Of a stretch of 64,000 nucleotides of DNA, positions 12,934 to 20,979 are shown in pieces. Source of the DNA: JAAYAO01 sp051133435. Lineage in GTDB: Bacteria > Actinomycetota > Actinomycetes > Propionibacteriales > Propionibacteriaceae. Location of the stretch: NCBI RefSeq assembly GCF_051133435.1, contig NZ_JBPGNY010000001.1, positions 620,001-684,000 on the forward strand. Direction: 5' to 3'. The notes beneath the pieces were generated by a model. It saw only the letters and a program-made list of their open reading frames with translations. It searched no databases and had not been told where the DNA came from. A program made the translations under genes and the position numbers. Within the stretch, counting starts at the first letter, position 1. The number at the start of each line of letters is the position of its first letter.

Positions 12934-13563
12934 TTACTCGGTGTCCGCGGCAGCGTCGGCTGCCTCGGGGGCCGACTCTTCGGCCTCGGGGGTCGGTTCC
13001 TGGGCCTGCTCCGCGGCAGGGGCACCGGCCCCGGCGATGAGCGAGGGGTTCTCGTTGGCCGCGGACTCCAGCGCACCCAGGCCACGGGCGGCCTGTGCGA
13101 GCGGAGCGGCGAACAGCGAAACGGCGCCCTGCAGTGCAGACTGCATGCCACCGGCGAGCTTCGCGAGCAGAACCTCACGAGACTCGAGATCGGCCAACTT
13201 CTTGACCGCATCGGCGTCGAGGGTCCGACCCTCCATGACACCGCCCTTGAGCACCAGGAATGGGTTGGCCTTGGCAAAGTTACGCATGCTCTTGGCAACG
13301 GCGGCCACATCGCCCTTGATGAAGGCAATGGCCGTCGGGCCGACGAACATCTCGTCGAGACCCTCGATTCCCGCCTCGGCGGCGGCAAGCTTGGTCAGCG
13401 TGTTCTTTGCCACGGCGTAGGTGGCGTCCTCACCGAGAGTGCGGCGCAGCTCCATGAGCTCCGCCACGGTGAGTCCGCGGTACTCGGTCAGCACGGCCGC
13501 GTCCGAGTTGATGAATTGCTCCTTCAACTCGGCGACGGTTGCTGCCTTGTCCGGCCTCGCCAT
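12934..13563 (-). CDS. rplJ: 50S ribosomal protein L10
   Basis: Stalk base protein that anchors L7/L12 dimers. From ATG 13563, chosen for GAAGGAAGGAG just upstream and the N-terminus MARPDKAATVAELKEQF, it is 209 residues. The C-terminal ~40 residues form an acidic Ala/Glu/Pro tail (ending EAADAAADTE), longer than in E. coli but common in actinobacteria. A further in-frame ATG at 13596 lacks such support. It is preceded by an attenuator-like leader. Confidence 0.97.
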   Translation of the reverse strand: MARPDKAATVAELKEQFINSDAAVLTEYRGLTVAELMELRRTLGEDATYAVAKNTLTKLAAAEAGIEGLDEMFVGPTAIAFIKGDVAAVAKSMRNFAKANPFLVLKGGVMEGRTLDADAVKKLADLESREVLLAKLAGGMQSALQGAVSLFAAPLAQAARGLGALESAANENPSLIAGAGAPAAEQAQEPTPEAEESAPEAADAAADTE

Positions 13564-13604
13564 GGTTCTCCTTCCTTCGGGTTGCACCGAGATCACCCGA
13601 CACG

Positions 13605-13735
13605 AAAAAAGCCCCGGCGCAGGAGCGCACAGGGCTTGTGGGGGCTTTCGTCCCCTCGTCCGTGTTACACACCTGCGCAGGCGCCCTCTCGGGCCTTAAG
13701 ACGAGATCCGTGGATTTCGTCACCGGCGGTCTTCG
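13605..13735 (-). ncRNA. L10-leader-like region with attenuator hairpin
   Basis: Between rplA and rplJ the minus strand carries a GC-rich structured leader. At its end AAAGCCCC (13648-13641) pairs with GGGGCTTT (13615-13608), followed directly by a run of Ts (13610-13605), i.e. an intrinsic terminator upstream of the rplJ start. Sequences such as CCTGCGCAGG upstream could pair alternatively with the terminator stem (GCTCCTGCGCC). L10(L7/L12)4 autoregulation through such a leader is known in bacteria; its operation here is inferred. The 5' limit is approximate. Confidence 0.6.
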
Positions 13736-13808
13736 GCAAGCGACAACATTAGGCCATCTCCCGCGCCGGCACCAAATCGGCGCCCGGCGCGGGACAACGG
13801 CGGGAGGC

Positions 13809-14513
13809 TCAGGCCTCGTCTTCCTTCTTCTGCTTGGCGGGATCGACACCCACACCGACGCCCATGGTCGAGGACACGGTGATCTTGCGGATGTACTTGC
13901 CCTTGGCCGAGGCCGGCTTCAACCGCATGACTTCATCGAGGGCGGCGTAGTAGTTCTCGGCGAGCTGCTCGCCGGTGAACGAGGCCTTGCCGATGATGAA
14001 GTGCAGGTTGGAGTGCCGGTCGACGCGGAACTCGATCTTGCCGCCCTTGATGTCGGACACGGCCTTGGCCACGTCCGGGGTGACGGTGCCGGTCTTCGGG
14101 TTGGGCATCAGGCCGCGGGGGCCGAGCACCCGGCCCAGCCGGCCGACCTTGCCCATCAGGTCGGGGGTGGCGACGACGGCGTCGAAGTCCAGGTAGCCAC
14201 CGGAGACCTTCTCGATCAGATCGTCGGCGCCCACCTCGTCGGCGCCGGCGGCCTTGGCCGCCTCGGCCTTCTCACCGGTGGCGAAGACGAGGACCCGTGC
14301 CGTCTTGCCGGTACCGTGCGGAAGGTTGACGGTGCCACGCACCATCTGATCGGCCTTGCGGGGGTCGACGCCCAACCGCATCGCCACGTCGACGGTTTCG
14401 TCGAACTTGGCCGAGGAGCCGTCCTTGATCAGCTTGATCGCTTCGGACGGGTTGTACAGGTGGTCGGCGTCCCGCTTCTCGTTGGCCGCGTTCCAGGCTT
14501 TGCTGCGCTTCAT
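13809..14513 (-). CDS. rplA: 50S ribosomal protein L1
   Basis: L1-stalk rRNA-binding protein, 234 residues, standard length. Recognisable segments are KFDETVDVAMRLGVDPRKAD, VRGTVNLPHGTGK and VLGPRGLMPNPKTGTVT. Follows rplK by 89 nt. Ends with a Lys/Glu-rich tail AKQKKEDEA. Confidence 0.98.
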   Translation of the reverse strand: MKRSKAWNAANEKRDADHLYNPSEAIKLIKDGSSAKFDETVDVAMRLGVDPRKADQMVRGTVNLPHGTGKTARVLVFATGEKAEAAKAAGADEVGADDLIEKVSGGYLDFDAVVATPDLMGKVGRLGRVLGPRGLMPNPKTGTVTPDVAKAVSDIKGGKIEFRVDRHSNLHFIIGKASFTGEQLAENYYAALDEVMRLKPASAKGKYIRKITVSSTMGVGVGVDPAKQKKEDEA

Positions 14514-14602
14514 GACTGGTTTCCTTCTTCGTTGTTGACCAGGTGTGGTGCGGGCCGCGCCGGCCCTCCCACGGTTACGGGGATGATTCCCCGGCGTCGA
14601 GG

Positions 14603-15034
14603 TCAGCCCTCGACGGTGACACCCATCGAACGCGCGGTGCCGGCCACGATCTGCATCGCGGACTCGACGTCGTTGGCGTTCAGGTCGGGCATCTTGGTGG
14701 TGGCGATCTCACGCACCTGCTCGGAGGTGATCTTGCCGACCTTGTCCTTGTTCGGCGCGCCGGAGCCCTTCTTCAGGCCGGCGGCCTTCTTGATCAGTTC
14801 GGCTGCGGGCGGGGTCTTGGTGATGAAGGTGAAGGTGCGATCTTCGTAGATCGTGATCTCCACCGGAATCACGTTGCCGCGCATGGATTCGGTGGCCGCG
14901 TTGTAGGCCTTGCAGAATTCCATGATGTTGACGCCGTGCGGGCCGAGGGCGGTACCCACCGGCGGGGCCGGCGTCGCGGACGCAGCTTGCAGGGCAACCT
15001 TGACGAGGGCTGCCACCTTCTTCTTGGGAGGCAT
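14603..15034 (-). CDS. rplK: 50S ribosomal protein L11
   Basis: GTPase-centre protein, 143 residues from ATG 15034 (MPPKKKVAALVKVALQ), preceded by AAGGAC at 9 nt. Contains the Pro-rich N-terminal APPVGTALGPHGVNIMEFCK, which forms the thiostrepton-binding region, and ends SMGVTVEG. The longer in-frame upstream extension overlaps nusG's terminal codons and is rejected. Confidence 0.98.
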   Translation of the reverse strand: MPPKKKVAALVKVALQAASATPAPPVGTALGPHGVNIMEFCKAYNAATESMRGNVIPVEITIYEDRTFTFITKTPPAAELIKKAAGLKKGSGAPNKDKVGKITSEQVREIATTKMPDLNANDVESAMQIVAGTARSMGVTVEG

Positions 15035-15098
15035 GGATTCGGGTCCTTGCTGGTTACGGGGCCCGGGTCTGATCGACCGGGCCGGATCGGGTTTTCCC

Positions 15099-15986
15099 TC
15101 AGACGACCTTTTGGATCTGTGGGAAGGTGAGATCCACCGGCGTTTCACGGCCGAGGATTTCGACCAGCGCCTTGAGTCGCTGGTTGTTCACATTGATCTC
15201 GGTGATCGTGGCGTGCACCCCGGCGAACGGGCCGTCCACCACCATGACCGAGTCGCCCACGGCGTAGTCGGCGACTTCCACCTTCTTGGGCTTCTTCTTA
15301 CCGCCTTCGGCCTTGGTCGCTGCTGCGATCACCGACGGCGCAAGCATGTTCTCCACCTCGTCCAGGGTCAGCGGCACCGGATCGGTGGCGTTGCCGACGA
15401 ACCCGGTCACCGAGGGGGTGTGCCGCACCGTCGACCACGACTCGTCGGTCAGGTCCATGCGCACCAGCACGTAGCCGGGCAGGTAGGTGCGGGTCACGAG
15501 CTTCTTGGACGAGTCCTTGCGGATCTCGATGACATCCTCGGTGGGTACGACACACTCGAAGATGTAGTCCTCCATGTTCATCGAGGTGGCGCGCTGCATC
15601 AGGTTCTGACGCACCTTGTTCTCCATCCCCGAATGGGTGTGGATCACGAACCAGTCGCCGAACTTGCTGCGCAACTCCTCGCGCAAGGCTTCCAGCGCGG
15701 CGGCCTCGACGTCGGTTTCACCGGCCTCATCCTCATCGTCGGACTCGGCGGGCTCTTCGTCGGCCTCATCGGCGGGCATGCCCAGATCGATCTCCGGTTC
15801 GGCCGGTGCGTCGTCACCGAGCGCCCCCAGGTCGATCGACACCTCGTCCTCGCCGGAGCCCTCCTCGGGGGTCCAGTCACCGAGGTCGATACCGGTCTCG
15901 TCATCGGACGACGACTCGACGGCACCGAGATCGATCTCGATGTCGTCACCGGCGTCCATCGCCTGGTTGGAGTCGTTATCTGACAC
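15099..15986 (-). CDS. nusG: Transcription termination/antitermination factor NusG
   Basis: Couples RNA polymerase to Rho and the ribosome. 295 residues from GTG 15986, chosen because GAGAGG lies 5 nt upstream. Residues 1-105 are a very acidic extension containing the tetrapeptide IDLG four times (residues 18, 33, 51, 66). The NGN domain starts near KFGDWFVIHTHSGMENKV and the C-terminal KOW domain contains VGDSVMVVDGPFAGVHATI. E. coli NusG is ~181 residues; the extension is an actinobacterial trait, but the repeated motif is notable. secE is 28 nt upstream. Confidence 0.97.
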   Translation of the reverse strand: MSDNDSNQAMDAGDDIEIDLGAVESSSDDETGIDLGDWTPEEGSGEDEVSIDLGALGDDAPAEPEIDLGMPADEADEEPAESDDEDEAGETDVEAAALEALREELRSKFGDWFVIHTHSGMENKVRQNLMQRATSMNMEDYIFECVVPTEDVIEIRKDSSKKLVTRTYLPGYVLVRMDLTDESWSTVRHTPSVTGFVGNATDPVPLTLDEVENMLAPSVIAAATKAEGGKKKPKKVEVADYAVGDSVMVVDGPFAGVHATITEINVNNQRLKALVEILGRETPVDLTFPQIQKVV

Positions 15987-16014
15987 GTTTTCCTCTCGTG
16001 GGACTTGTTTCGCT

Positions 16015-16506
16015 TCAGCCGAACAGACGGGTGACACCCATCCCGAACAACAGGTCGAGCACGGTCACCACCGCAATGATGAAGGCGACGAACACCAGCA
16101 CGACCACGAAGTAGCCGCGCACCTGCTCGCCGGTCGGCCAGACGACCTTCTTCAGTTCGTCCACCGACTGGCCGACGAACTCGACCGGTCCGGTGCGCTT
16201 GTCCTCCTCCGCCGGGCGGTGCTTCTGCCGCGGAGTCGGTGCCGACTTCTTGCGCGGTGCCGAGGGGCGGCGACTTTCGGCGGCCGCGGCGGTTGCCTCG
16301 GCCAGCACCTCGTTGTCCTCGGAAGCGTCGTAACCCTCGTCGGGCTGTTCCACATCGGGAACACCGTCGTAGTCGGCGTCGATCTCACCGGCTGCGTCAA
16401 CCTCGGGGTCGGGCAGGTCGGCCGCCAGGTCGCGTCCCTCGGGGGTCTCGGCAGCTTCATTGGACAGGTCGTCGTCCCGGCTCGGGTCGCGCTTGTCGTC
16501 AGCCAC
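16015..16506 (-). CDS. secE: Preprotein translocase subunit SecE
   Basis: Essential clamp subunit of the SecYEG channel. 163 residues: a long acidic then Pro/Arg/Lys-rich cytoplasmic extension (1-105), the conserved amphipathic helix VGQSVDELKKVVWPTGEQV and one transmembrane helix (about residues 130-154). The arrangement tRNA-Trp-secE-nusG is conserved in actinobacteria. Confidence 0.96.
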   Translation of the reverse strand: MADDKRDPSRDDDLSNEAAETPEGRDLAADLPDPEVDAAGEIDADYDGVPDVEQPDEGYDASEDNEVLAEATAAAAESRRPSAPRKKSAPTPRQKHRPAEEDKRTGPVEFVGQSVDELKKVVWPTGEQVRGYFVVVLVFVAFIIAVVTVLDLLFGMGVTRLFG

Positions 16507-16559
16507 TCAGGTTCCTCCGGTCGGCGCTCACTGCGGCGCGGTTTGACACACACTCTTCG

Positions 16560-16632
16560 CACGGCAAGAGGGACTCGAACCCCCAACCTTCGGTTTTGGA
16601 GACCGATGCTCTGCCAGTTGAGCTATTGCCGT
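16560..16632 (-). tRNA. tRNA-Trp (CCA)
   Basis: 73-nt cloverleaf on the minus strand: acceptor arms ACGGCAA/TTGCCGT, anticodon loop in GGTCTCCAAAACC (anticodon CCA), T arm GGTTCGAACCCC, discriminator G. The 3' CCA is not encoded. Lies 53 nt upstream of secE. Confidence 0.97.
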
Positions 16633-16758
16633 TGGGCGATGGGCCCCAGTATCCTCGTCGGCGCCAAACAGGCACGTCGGCACACTGGTGAACTCACCAA
16701 GACAGGGATTCTATGTCGCGGGCCCGTCGCTTGTCGAACCGAGCCCGGACGCGACCGC

Positions 16759-18564
16759 TCAGCTCGGGTAGTGCGTGTCGTGCAGGTGCACCACCAGCGA
16801 CGAGTACGGCCCGAGGTGGACGTGGGTGTCGGTGACCACCGCTTCGCCGGTGCTGAGCAGCACATCACCGGCCGCCTCGAGTTCCATGTCGGTGGGGTCG
16901 GCGCCGAAGTTGACCGCGATCGAGATCGCCTCACCGCGTTCGACGACCAGCCATTCGTCACCGGGCTCCCCCGACCCGTGCCGCACCGCCACCCCGTCGA
17001 AACGGGGGTCGGTCAGGTCGGCATGGCTGCGGCGCAGGTCGAGCAGCTTGCGGTTCAGGTCCAACAGCCAGCGGTGCGGTTCCTCCTCGGCCTCGTCCCA
17101 GTTCAGGATCGAACCGGTGAAGGTGGCCGGATCCTGCGGGTCGGGCACGCTGGCGGGGTCCCAATCCATCTTGGCGAACTCGGCGAACCGGCCCTGGCTG
17201 ACCGAGGCGGCGAGTTCCTCCTCCGGGTGCGAGGTGAAGAACATCCACGGGGTGGTGGCACCCCATTCCTCGCCCATGAAGATCATCGGGGTGCCCGGGT
17301 TGAGCAGGGTGAGCACCGCGGCCAGGGCGAGCTGCCGGGTGGTCAGCATCGAGCCCAGCCGGGCCCCGTCGGCCCGGTTGCCGATCTGGTCGTGGTTGTC
17401 CGAACACACCACCAGCCGCCAGGTCGGGGTGCGCGGGGTGTCGAGTCGGCGGCCGTGCCGTCGACCCCGGAAGGTCGACACCGTGCCGTCGTGGAAGTAG
17501 CCGTTCTCCAGCACCTTGCCCAGCGCGTCGAGGGAGGCGAAGTCGGCGTAGTAGCCGGTGTTGGACCGGGTCAGGTTCGCCACCAGCGCGTGATGGAAGT
17601 CGTCGCTCCACTGGGCCGCCAGGCCGTAGCCGCCGGCCTCGCGCGGGGTGATCAGCCGGGGGTTGTTCAGATCGGATTCGGCGATCAGGGTGAGCGGGCG
17701 GCCCAGGTGCACGCTGAGGGCGTCCACCTCGATGGCCAGTTCCTCCAGGATGTCGATCGCGGTCGAGTCGACGAAGGCGTGCACCGCGTCCAGCCGCAGC
17801 CCGTCCACGTGGTAGTCGCGCAGCCACATCAGGGCGTTGTCGATCACATAGCGGCGCACCTCGTCCGAATCGGGGCCGTCGAGGTTGATCGGGGTCCCCC
17901 AGGGGGTGTCCATACCCTCTTTGAGGTACGGGCCGAAGCGCGGCAGATAGTTGCCGGACGGGCCGAGGTGGTTGTAGACCACGTCCTGCAGCACGGCCAG
18001 ACCGCGCTGGTGACAGGCGTCGACGAACCGTTGGTAGGCCGCGGGCCCACCGTAGGGTTCGTGCACCGCGAACCAGTCGACCCCGTCGTAGCCCCAACCG
18101 TGGTGGCCGTTGAAGGCGTTCACCGGCATCAGTTCGACGAAGTCGATACCGAGTTCGGCCAGGTGGTCGAGGTGTTCGATGGCGGCGTCCAGGGTGCCTT
18201 CGGCGGTGAAGGTGCCGACGTGCATTTCGTAGATCACGCCACCGGCGAGCTGCCGGCCGGTCCAGTCGTCGTCACCCCATTGGTAGTGGGTGTGGTCGAA
18301 GGTGCGGGTCAGCCCATGCACCCCGTGCGGTTGCCGGCGCGAGCGCGGGTCGGGCAGCGGGTTCTCGTCGTCGTCGAGCAGGTAGCCGTAGTCGACCTCG
18401 CCGAAGCGGATCTGCTCGGGCAGGTCGTCGGCCGGGTGCCACAGCCCGTCGTCGCGCAGCTCCATCGGGTACCGCTCGCCCTCGGCGAGCAGGGTGACGC
18501 GCTGGGGATTGGGAGCCCAGACGCGGAAGTCGTTGGGGCGGGGGTTGTCACTCACAGTTCGCAT
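16759..18564 (-). CDS. treZ: Malto-oligosyltrehalose trehalohydrolase (TreZ)
   Basis: GH13 enzyme that releases trehalose from the maltooligosyltrehalose made by TreY. 601 residues: an N-terminal CBM48-like domain (FRVWAPNPQRVTLLAEG), the (beta/alpha)8 barrel with nucleophile in GLRLDAVHAF (Asp about 259), acid/base in LIAESD (Glu about 296) and SDNHDQIGNRA (Asp about 391), then a C-terminal beta domain. The usual partners treX and treY are not adjacent. Start is ATG 18564 or GTG 18555, the latter overlapping the murB stop as GTGA; neither has a strong ribosome site. Confidence 0.93.
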   Translation of the reverse strand: MRTVSDNPRPNDFRVWAPNPQRVTLLAEGERYPMELRDDGLWHPADDLPEQIRFGEVDYGYLLDDDENPLPDPRSRRQPHGVHGLTRTFDHTHYQWGDDDWTGRQLAGGVIYEMHVGTFTAEGTLDAAIEHLDHLAELGIDFVELMPVNAFNGHHGWGYDGVDWFAVHEPYGGPAAYQRFVDACHQRGLAVLQDVVYNHLGPSGNYLPRFGPYLKEGMDTPWGTPINLDGPDSDEVRRYVIDNALMWLRDYHVDGLRLDAVHAFVDSTAIDILEELAIEVDALSVHLGRPLTLIAESDLNNPRLITPREAGGYGLAAQWSDDFHHALVANLTRSNTGYYADFASLDALGKVLENGYFHDGTVSTFRGRRHGRRLDTPRTPTWRLVVCSDNHDQIGNRADGARLGSMLTTRQLALAAVLTLLNPGTPMIFMGEEWGATTPWMFFTSHPEEELAASVSQGRFAEFAKMDWDPASVPDPQDPATFTGSILNWDEAEEEPHRWLLDLNRKLLDLRRSHADLTDPRFDGVAVRHGSGEPGDEWLVVERGEAISIAVNFGADPTDMELEAAGDVLLSTGEAVVTDTHVHLGPYSSLVVHLHDTHYPS

Positions 18565-19607
18565 CCGATCAGCACCGGTTCGGGTACCAGGGTGATGCCG
18601 TACCGTTCGGCGACCCCGGCCCGCACGGTACGGGCCAGGTCGAGAAGGTCACGGGCGCGGGCATTGCCGCGGTTGGTCAGGGCCAGGACATGTTTGGTGG
18701 ACAGTCCGGCGGCCGCGTCGTCGGTGACGCGGAAACCTTTGTGGAAGCCGGCGTGGTCGATCAGCCACGCCGCGCTGGTCTTGACCCGGCCGTCCGGTTG
18801 CGCGAACCGGGGTGCCCCTTCGGGCAGGTCGGCGGCCTGCTCGGCGGAGATGATCGGGTTGGTGAAGAAGGAGCCGGCGCTCCAGGTGTCGTGGTCGGCC
18901 GCGTCCAGCACCATGCCCTTGCCGCGCCGCAGACCCAGCACGGCCTCGCGCACCGGGCCGATCGGTACCCGGTCGCCGGGGTTGACGCCCAGGGTGCGGG
19001 CCAGTTCGGCGTAGCGGATCGGGCCGCCGAGGTCACCGATCCGCAGTTGGAAGCCGACGGTGAGCACCACCCAGCGGTTCGGTTCGCGCTTGAACAGCGA
19101 GTCGCGGTACCCGAACCGGCAGTCGGCGTTGGCGAAGGTGTGGATCTGCCCGGTCTTGCGGTCCCAGGTGCGTACCTGGGTGATGGTCTGGGACACCTCT
19201 GCCCCGTAAGCGCCGACGTTCTGGATTGGGGTGGCCCCGACCAGGCCGGGGATGCCGGACAGGGTTTCCAGCCCGCTCCATTCCGATTCGACGGTGTGGG
19301 CGACGAAGGCGTCCCAGGGTTCGCCGGCGGCGACGGTGAGCAGCGCTCCCCCGCAGGCGGCGTCCCCACGCGGGGGCACGTTGGAGTTGATGCCGCGGGT
19401 GGCGATCCGCACCACGCGTCCGTCGAATCCGTCGTCGCCGATCAGCAGGTTCGATCCGCCGCCGATCAGCAGCACCGGGGTGCCGGCCTCGTCGGCCTCG
19501 CGTACCGCGGTGATCAACTCGTCCTCGGTGGTGGCGGTGACGAACTCGGTGGCGGTGCCCCCGACCCGCAGGGTGGTCAGGTCGGCCAGAGCGGGGCCGT
19601 CAGCCAT
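18552..19607 (-). CDS. murB: UDP-N-acetylmuramate dehydrogenase (MurB)
   Basis: FAD-dependent reductase that makes UDP-MurNAc for peptidoglycan. 351 residues from ATG 19607, which overlaps the upstream MaoC gene's stop as ATGGCTGA. The FAD-binding GGGSNLL is at residues 49-55; IPGLVGATPIQNVGAYG, the catalytic Ser region SAGSFFTNP and the C-terminal VPEPVLIG Glu are present, as in long type I MurB. An upstream in-frame ATG (19652) is less likely. Sits in a run of overlapping genes with the two dehydratases. Confidence 0.96.
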   Translation of the reverse strand: MADGPALADLTTLRVGGTATEFVTATTEDELITAVREADEAGTPVLLIGGGSNLLIGDDGFDGRVVRIATRGINSNVPPRGDAACGGALLTVAAGEPWDAFVAHTVESEWSGLETLSGIPGLVGATPIQNVGAYGAEVSQTITQVRTWDRKTGQIHTFANADCRFGYRDSLFKREPNRWVVLTVGFQLRIGDLGGPIRYAELARTLGVNPGDRVPIGPVREAVLGLRRGKGMVLDAADHDTWSAGSFFTNPIISAEQAADLPEGAPRFAQPDGRVKTSAAWLIDHAGFHKGFRVTDDAAAGLSTKHVLALTNRGNARARDLLDLARTVRAGVAERYGITLVPEPVLIGCEL

Positions 19608-20001
19608 GGGACAACTCCGCACGTGCGGCGGTGAGGATCTTCTCCCCGGCACTGATCACTTCCAGGCCGACGGTGATCGCATCGTCGTCGACCGCGGTGA
19701 CCTTGCCGGTGATGGTCAGTTCGACCCCTTCGTCGGTGTCGGGCACCACGACCGGACGGGCGAAGCGGGTCTGGTAGCTGCGCACCCGGGCCGGGTCGCC
19801 GGCCCAGTCGGTGACCACGCGCAGGGCCAGGCCCATGGTCAACATGCCGTGGGCGAGCACCCCGGGCATACCCAGGGCGGTGGCGAAGCGGTCGGACCAG
19901 TGGATCGGGTTGAAGTCGCCGGAGGCCCCGGCGTAGCGCACCAGGTCGGCGCGGGTGAGGGTGACGGTCAGGGCGGGCAGTTCGTCGCCGACGGCGGTCA
20001 T
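19600..20001 (-). CDS. MaoC-fold (R)-hydratase, HadB-like
   Basis: 133-residue hot-dog protein. Contains the hydratase 2 motif as YAGASGDFNPIHWSDRFATALGMPGVLAHGMLTMGL, with the catalytic Asp and His (D-x4-H). It overlaps the preceding hot-dog gene by 4 nt and murB by 8 nt. In mycobacteria the equivalent position between rpmG and secE holds hadABC of the FAS-II mycolate pathway; here, with only two genes and no sign of mycolates in the window, the pair more likely acts on shorter (R)-3-hydroxyacyl thioesters. Substrate is inferred. Confidence 0.85.
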   Translation of the reverse strand: MTAVGDELPALTVTLTRADLVRYAGASGDFNPIHWSDRFATALGMPGVLAHGMLTMGLALRVVTDWAGDPARVRSYQTRFARPVVVPDTDEGVELTITGKVTAVDDDAITVGLEVISAGEKILTAARAELSHG

Positions 20002-20423
20002 GCGTTCTCCTCCCCCGAATGCAGCAGGGTGGCGTTGACGGTTGCCACGGCCTCACCGGCGTGGTCGCGCAACAACACCTCGGTGCCGATCATGTCGGCG
20101 CCACCGCGGTTGCGGACGCTGGTGATGGTCAGGGTCGCGGTGATCTCGTCGCCCACCCGGATCGGCCGGACGAAGCTGAACTTCTGATCGGCGTGCAGGA
20201 TGCGGTGCAGCGCCAGGCCGAGTTCGGCGTCGTCGAAGAGGGCCTGCCAGGCGGCGGAGCTGATCACGAAGGCGAAGGTGGGCGGGGCCACCGCGTCCGG
20301 GCCGTGGTAGGCGGAGTCTCGCTCGCCCAGGGCGGTGGCGAACTCCTCGATCTTGGCCTGTCCGACGGGGTAAGCAGGGGTGGGCGGGTAGCTGCGCCCC
20401 ACGTGCTCGGCGGTAATCGGCAT
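19998..20423 (-). CDS. MaoC N-terminal-type dehydratase subunit, HadA-like
   Basis: 141-residue hot-dog protein (ITAEHVGRSYPP, YHGPDAVAPPTFAFVI, ILHADQKFSFVRPIRVGDEI) of the non-catalytic-half type that pairs with a HadB-like subunit. Its stop overlaps the start of that partner (ATGA), consistent with a heterodimer. TAACCT (20436-20431) lies exactly 7 nt before the ATG, so the transcript is probably leaderless, starting just beyond the rpmG terminator. Confidence 0.85.
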   Translation of the reverse strand: MPITAEHVGRSYPPTPAYPVGQAKIEEFATALGERDSAYHGPDAVAPPTFAFVISSAAWQALFDDAELGLALHRILHADQKFSFVRPIRVGDEITATLTITSVRNRGGADMIGTEVLLRDHAGEAVATVNATLLHSGEENA

Positions 20424-20430
20424 GGTGGTC

Positions 20431-20436
20431 AGGTTA
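20431..20436 (-). promoter_or_regulatory. -10 box of predicted leaderless hadA-like promoter
   Basis: TAACCT, then GACCACC (7 nt), then the ATG at 20423. This is the TANNNT spacing expected when transcription starts at the first base of the codon. It directly follows the rpmG terminator. Confidence 0.5.
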
Positions 20437-20445
20437 GCCGCAAAA

Positions 20446-20473
20446 GGCCGCCCACTGTTTTCAGTGGACGGCC
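20446..20473 (-). terminator. Terminator after rpmG
   Basis: On the minus strand GGCCGTCCACTG, an AAAA loop and CAGTGGGCGGCC form a 12-bp stem (one U-G pair) followed by TTTTGC. It lies 20 nt after the rpmG stop. Confidence 0.85.
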
Positions 20474-20493
20474 TCGGCGGTGAGAAAGCTCAG

Positions 20494-20661
20494 TCAGCGG
20501 GTCTCGCGGTGCGCGGTGTGCGAATGGCAGCGCGGGCAGAACTTCTTCATCTCCAGCCGATCCGGGTTGTTGCGCCGGTTCTTGCGGGTGATGTAGTTCC
20601 GCTCCTTGCACTCGGTGCAAGCCATCGTGATCTTGGGCCGCACGTCAGATTGCTTGGCCAT
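20494..20661 (-). CDS. rpmG: 50S ribosomal protein L33, zinc-binding form
   Basis: 55 residues from ATG 20661 (MAKQSDVRPKIT), with GAAGGACGG upstream. Two CxxC pairs (CTEC and CPRC) make it the zinc-containing C+ paralogue. The open frame extends upstream to 20730 but that part overlaps the tRNA-Met gene. The position upstream of had-like genes and secE is conserved in actinobacteria. Confidence 0.97.
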   Translation of the reverse strand: MAKQSDVRPKITMACTECKERNYITRKNRRNNPDRLEMKKFCPRCHSHTAHRETR

Positions 20662-20697
20662 TTTCCGTCCTTCATCCGTCGAGCTCTTGGTGGGTGT

Positions 20698-20773
20698 TGG
20701 TAGCGGGAACGGGACTCGAACCCGTGACACAACGATTATGAGCCGTTTGCTCTACCGCCTGAGCTATCCCGCC
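20698..20773 (-). tRNA. tRNA-Met (CAT), elongator type
   Basis: Minus-strand cloverleaf with acceptor GGCGGGA/TCCCGCT, anticodon loop in ACGGCTCATAATCGT (anticodon CAT), T arm ACGGGTTCGAGTCCCGT, discriminator A. The 3' CCA is encoded (20700-20698). The G1-U72 pair and lack of initiator features suggest an elongator tRNA-Met. Confidence 0.95.
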
Positions 20774-20840
20774 TTGGTTCGACCACCAGTAATCCAACTG
20801 GCTCGGATCCCGGGCGCGGTGGCCCGGGGATCGAACTCAG

Positions 20841-20913
20841 AGCCCCCATGCGGAATCGAACCGCAGACCTTCTCCTTACCATGGAGACGCTCTGCCTACT
20901 GAGCTATAGGGGC
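20841..20913 (-). tRNA. tRNA-Thr (GGT)
   Basis: 73-nt minus-strand cloverleaf: acceptor GCCCCTA/TGGGGGC, anticodon stem-loop TCTCCATGGTAAGGAGA (anticodon GGT), T arm TGCGGTTCGATTCCGCA, discriminator T. No encoded CCA. Confidence 0.96.
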
Positions 20914-20966
20914 GTGCCGACGCATAAAGGTACACGACCTTGTGCCCGATTGCCAAAGCGGCTGGC

Positions 20967-20972
20967 TAAGGT
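20967..20972 (+). promoter_or_regulatory. -10 box of predicted leaderless uspA promoter
   Basis: TAAGGT, then GGTTGAC (7 nt), then ATG 20980. No ribosome binding site is present. Confidence 0.5.
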
Positions 20973-20979
20973 GGTTGAC

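Noticed and set aside
15616..19014. 1132-codon plus-strand open frame across nusG, secE, tRNA-Trp and treZ
   Set aside because: It crosses a tRNA and several well-identified genes on the opposite strand, so it cannot be a real gene.
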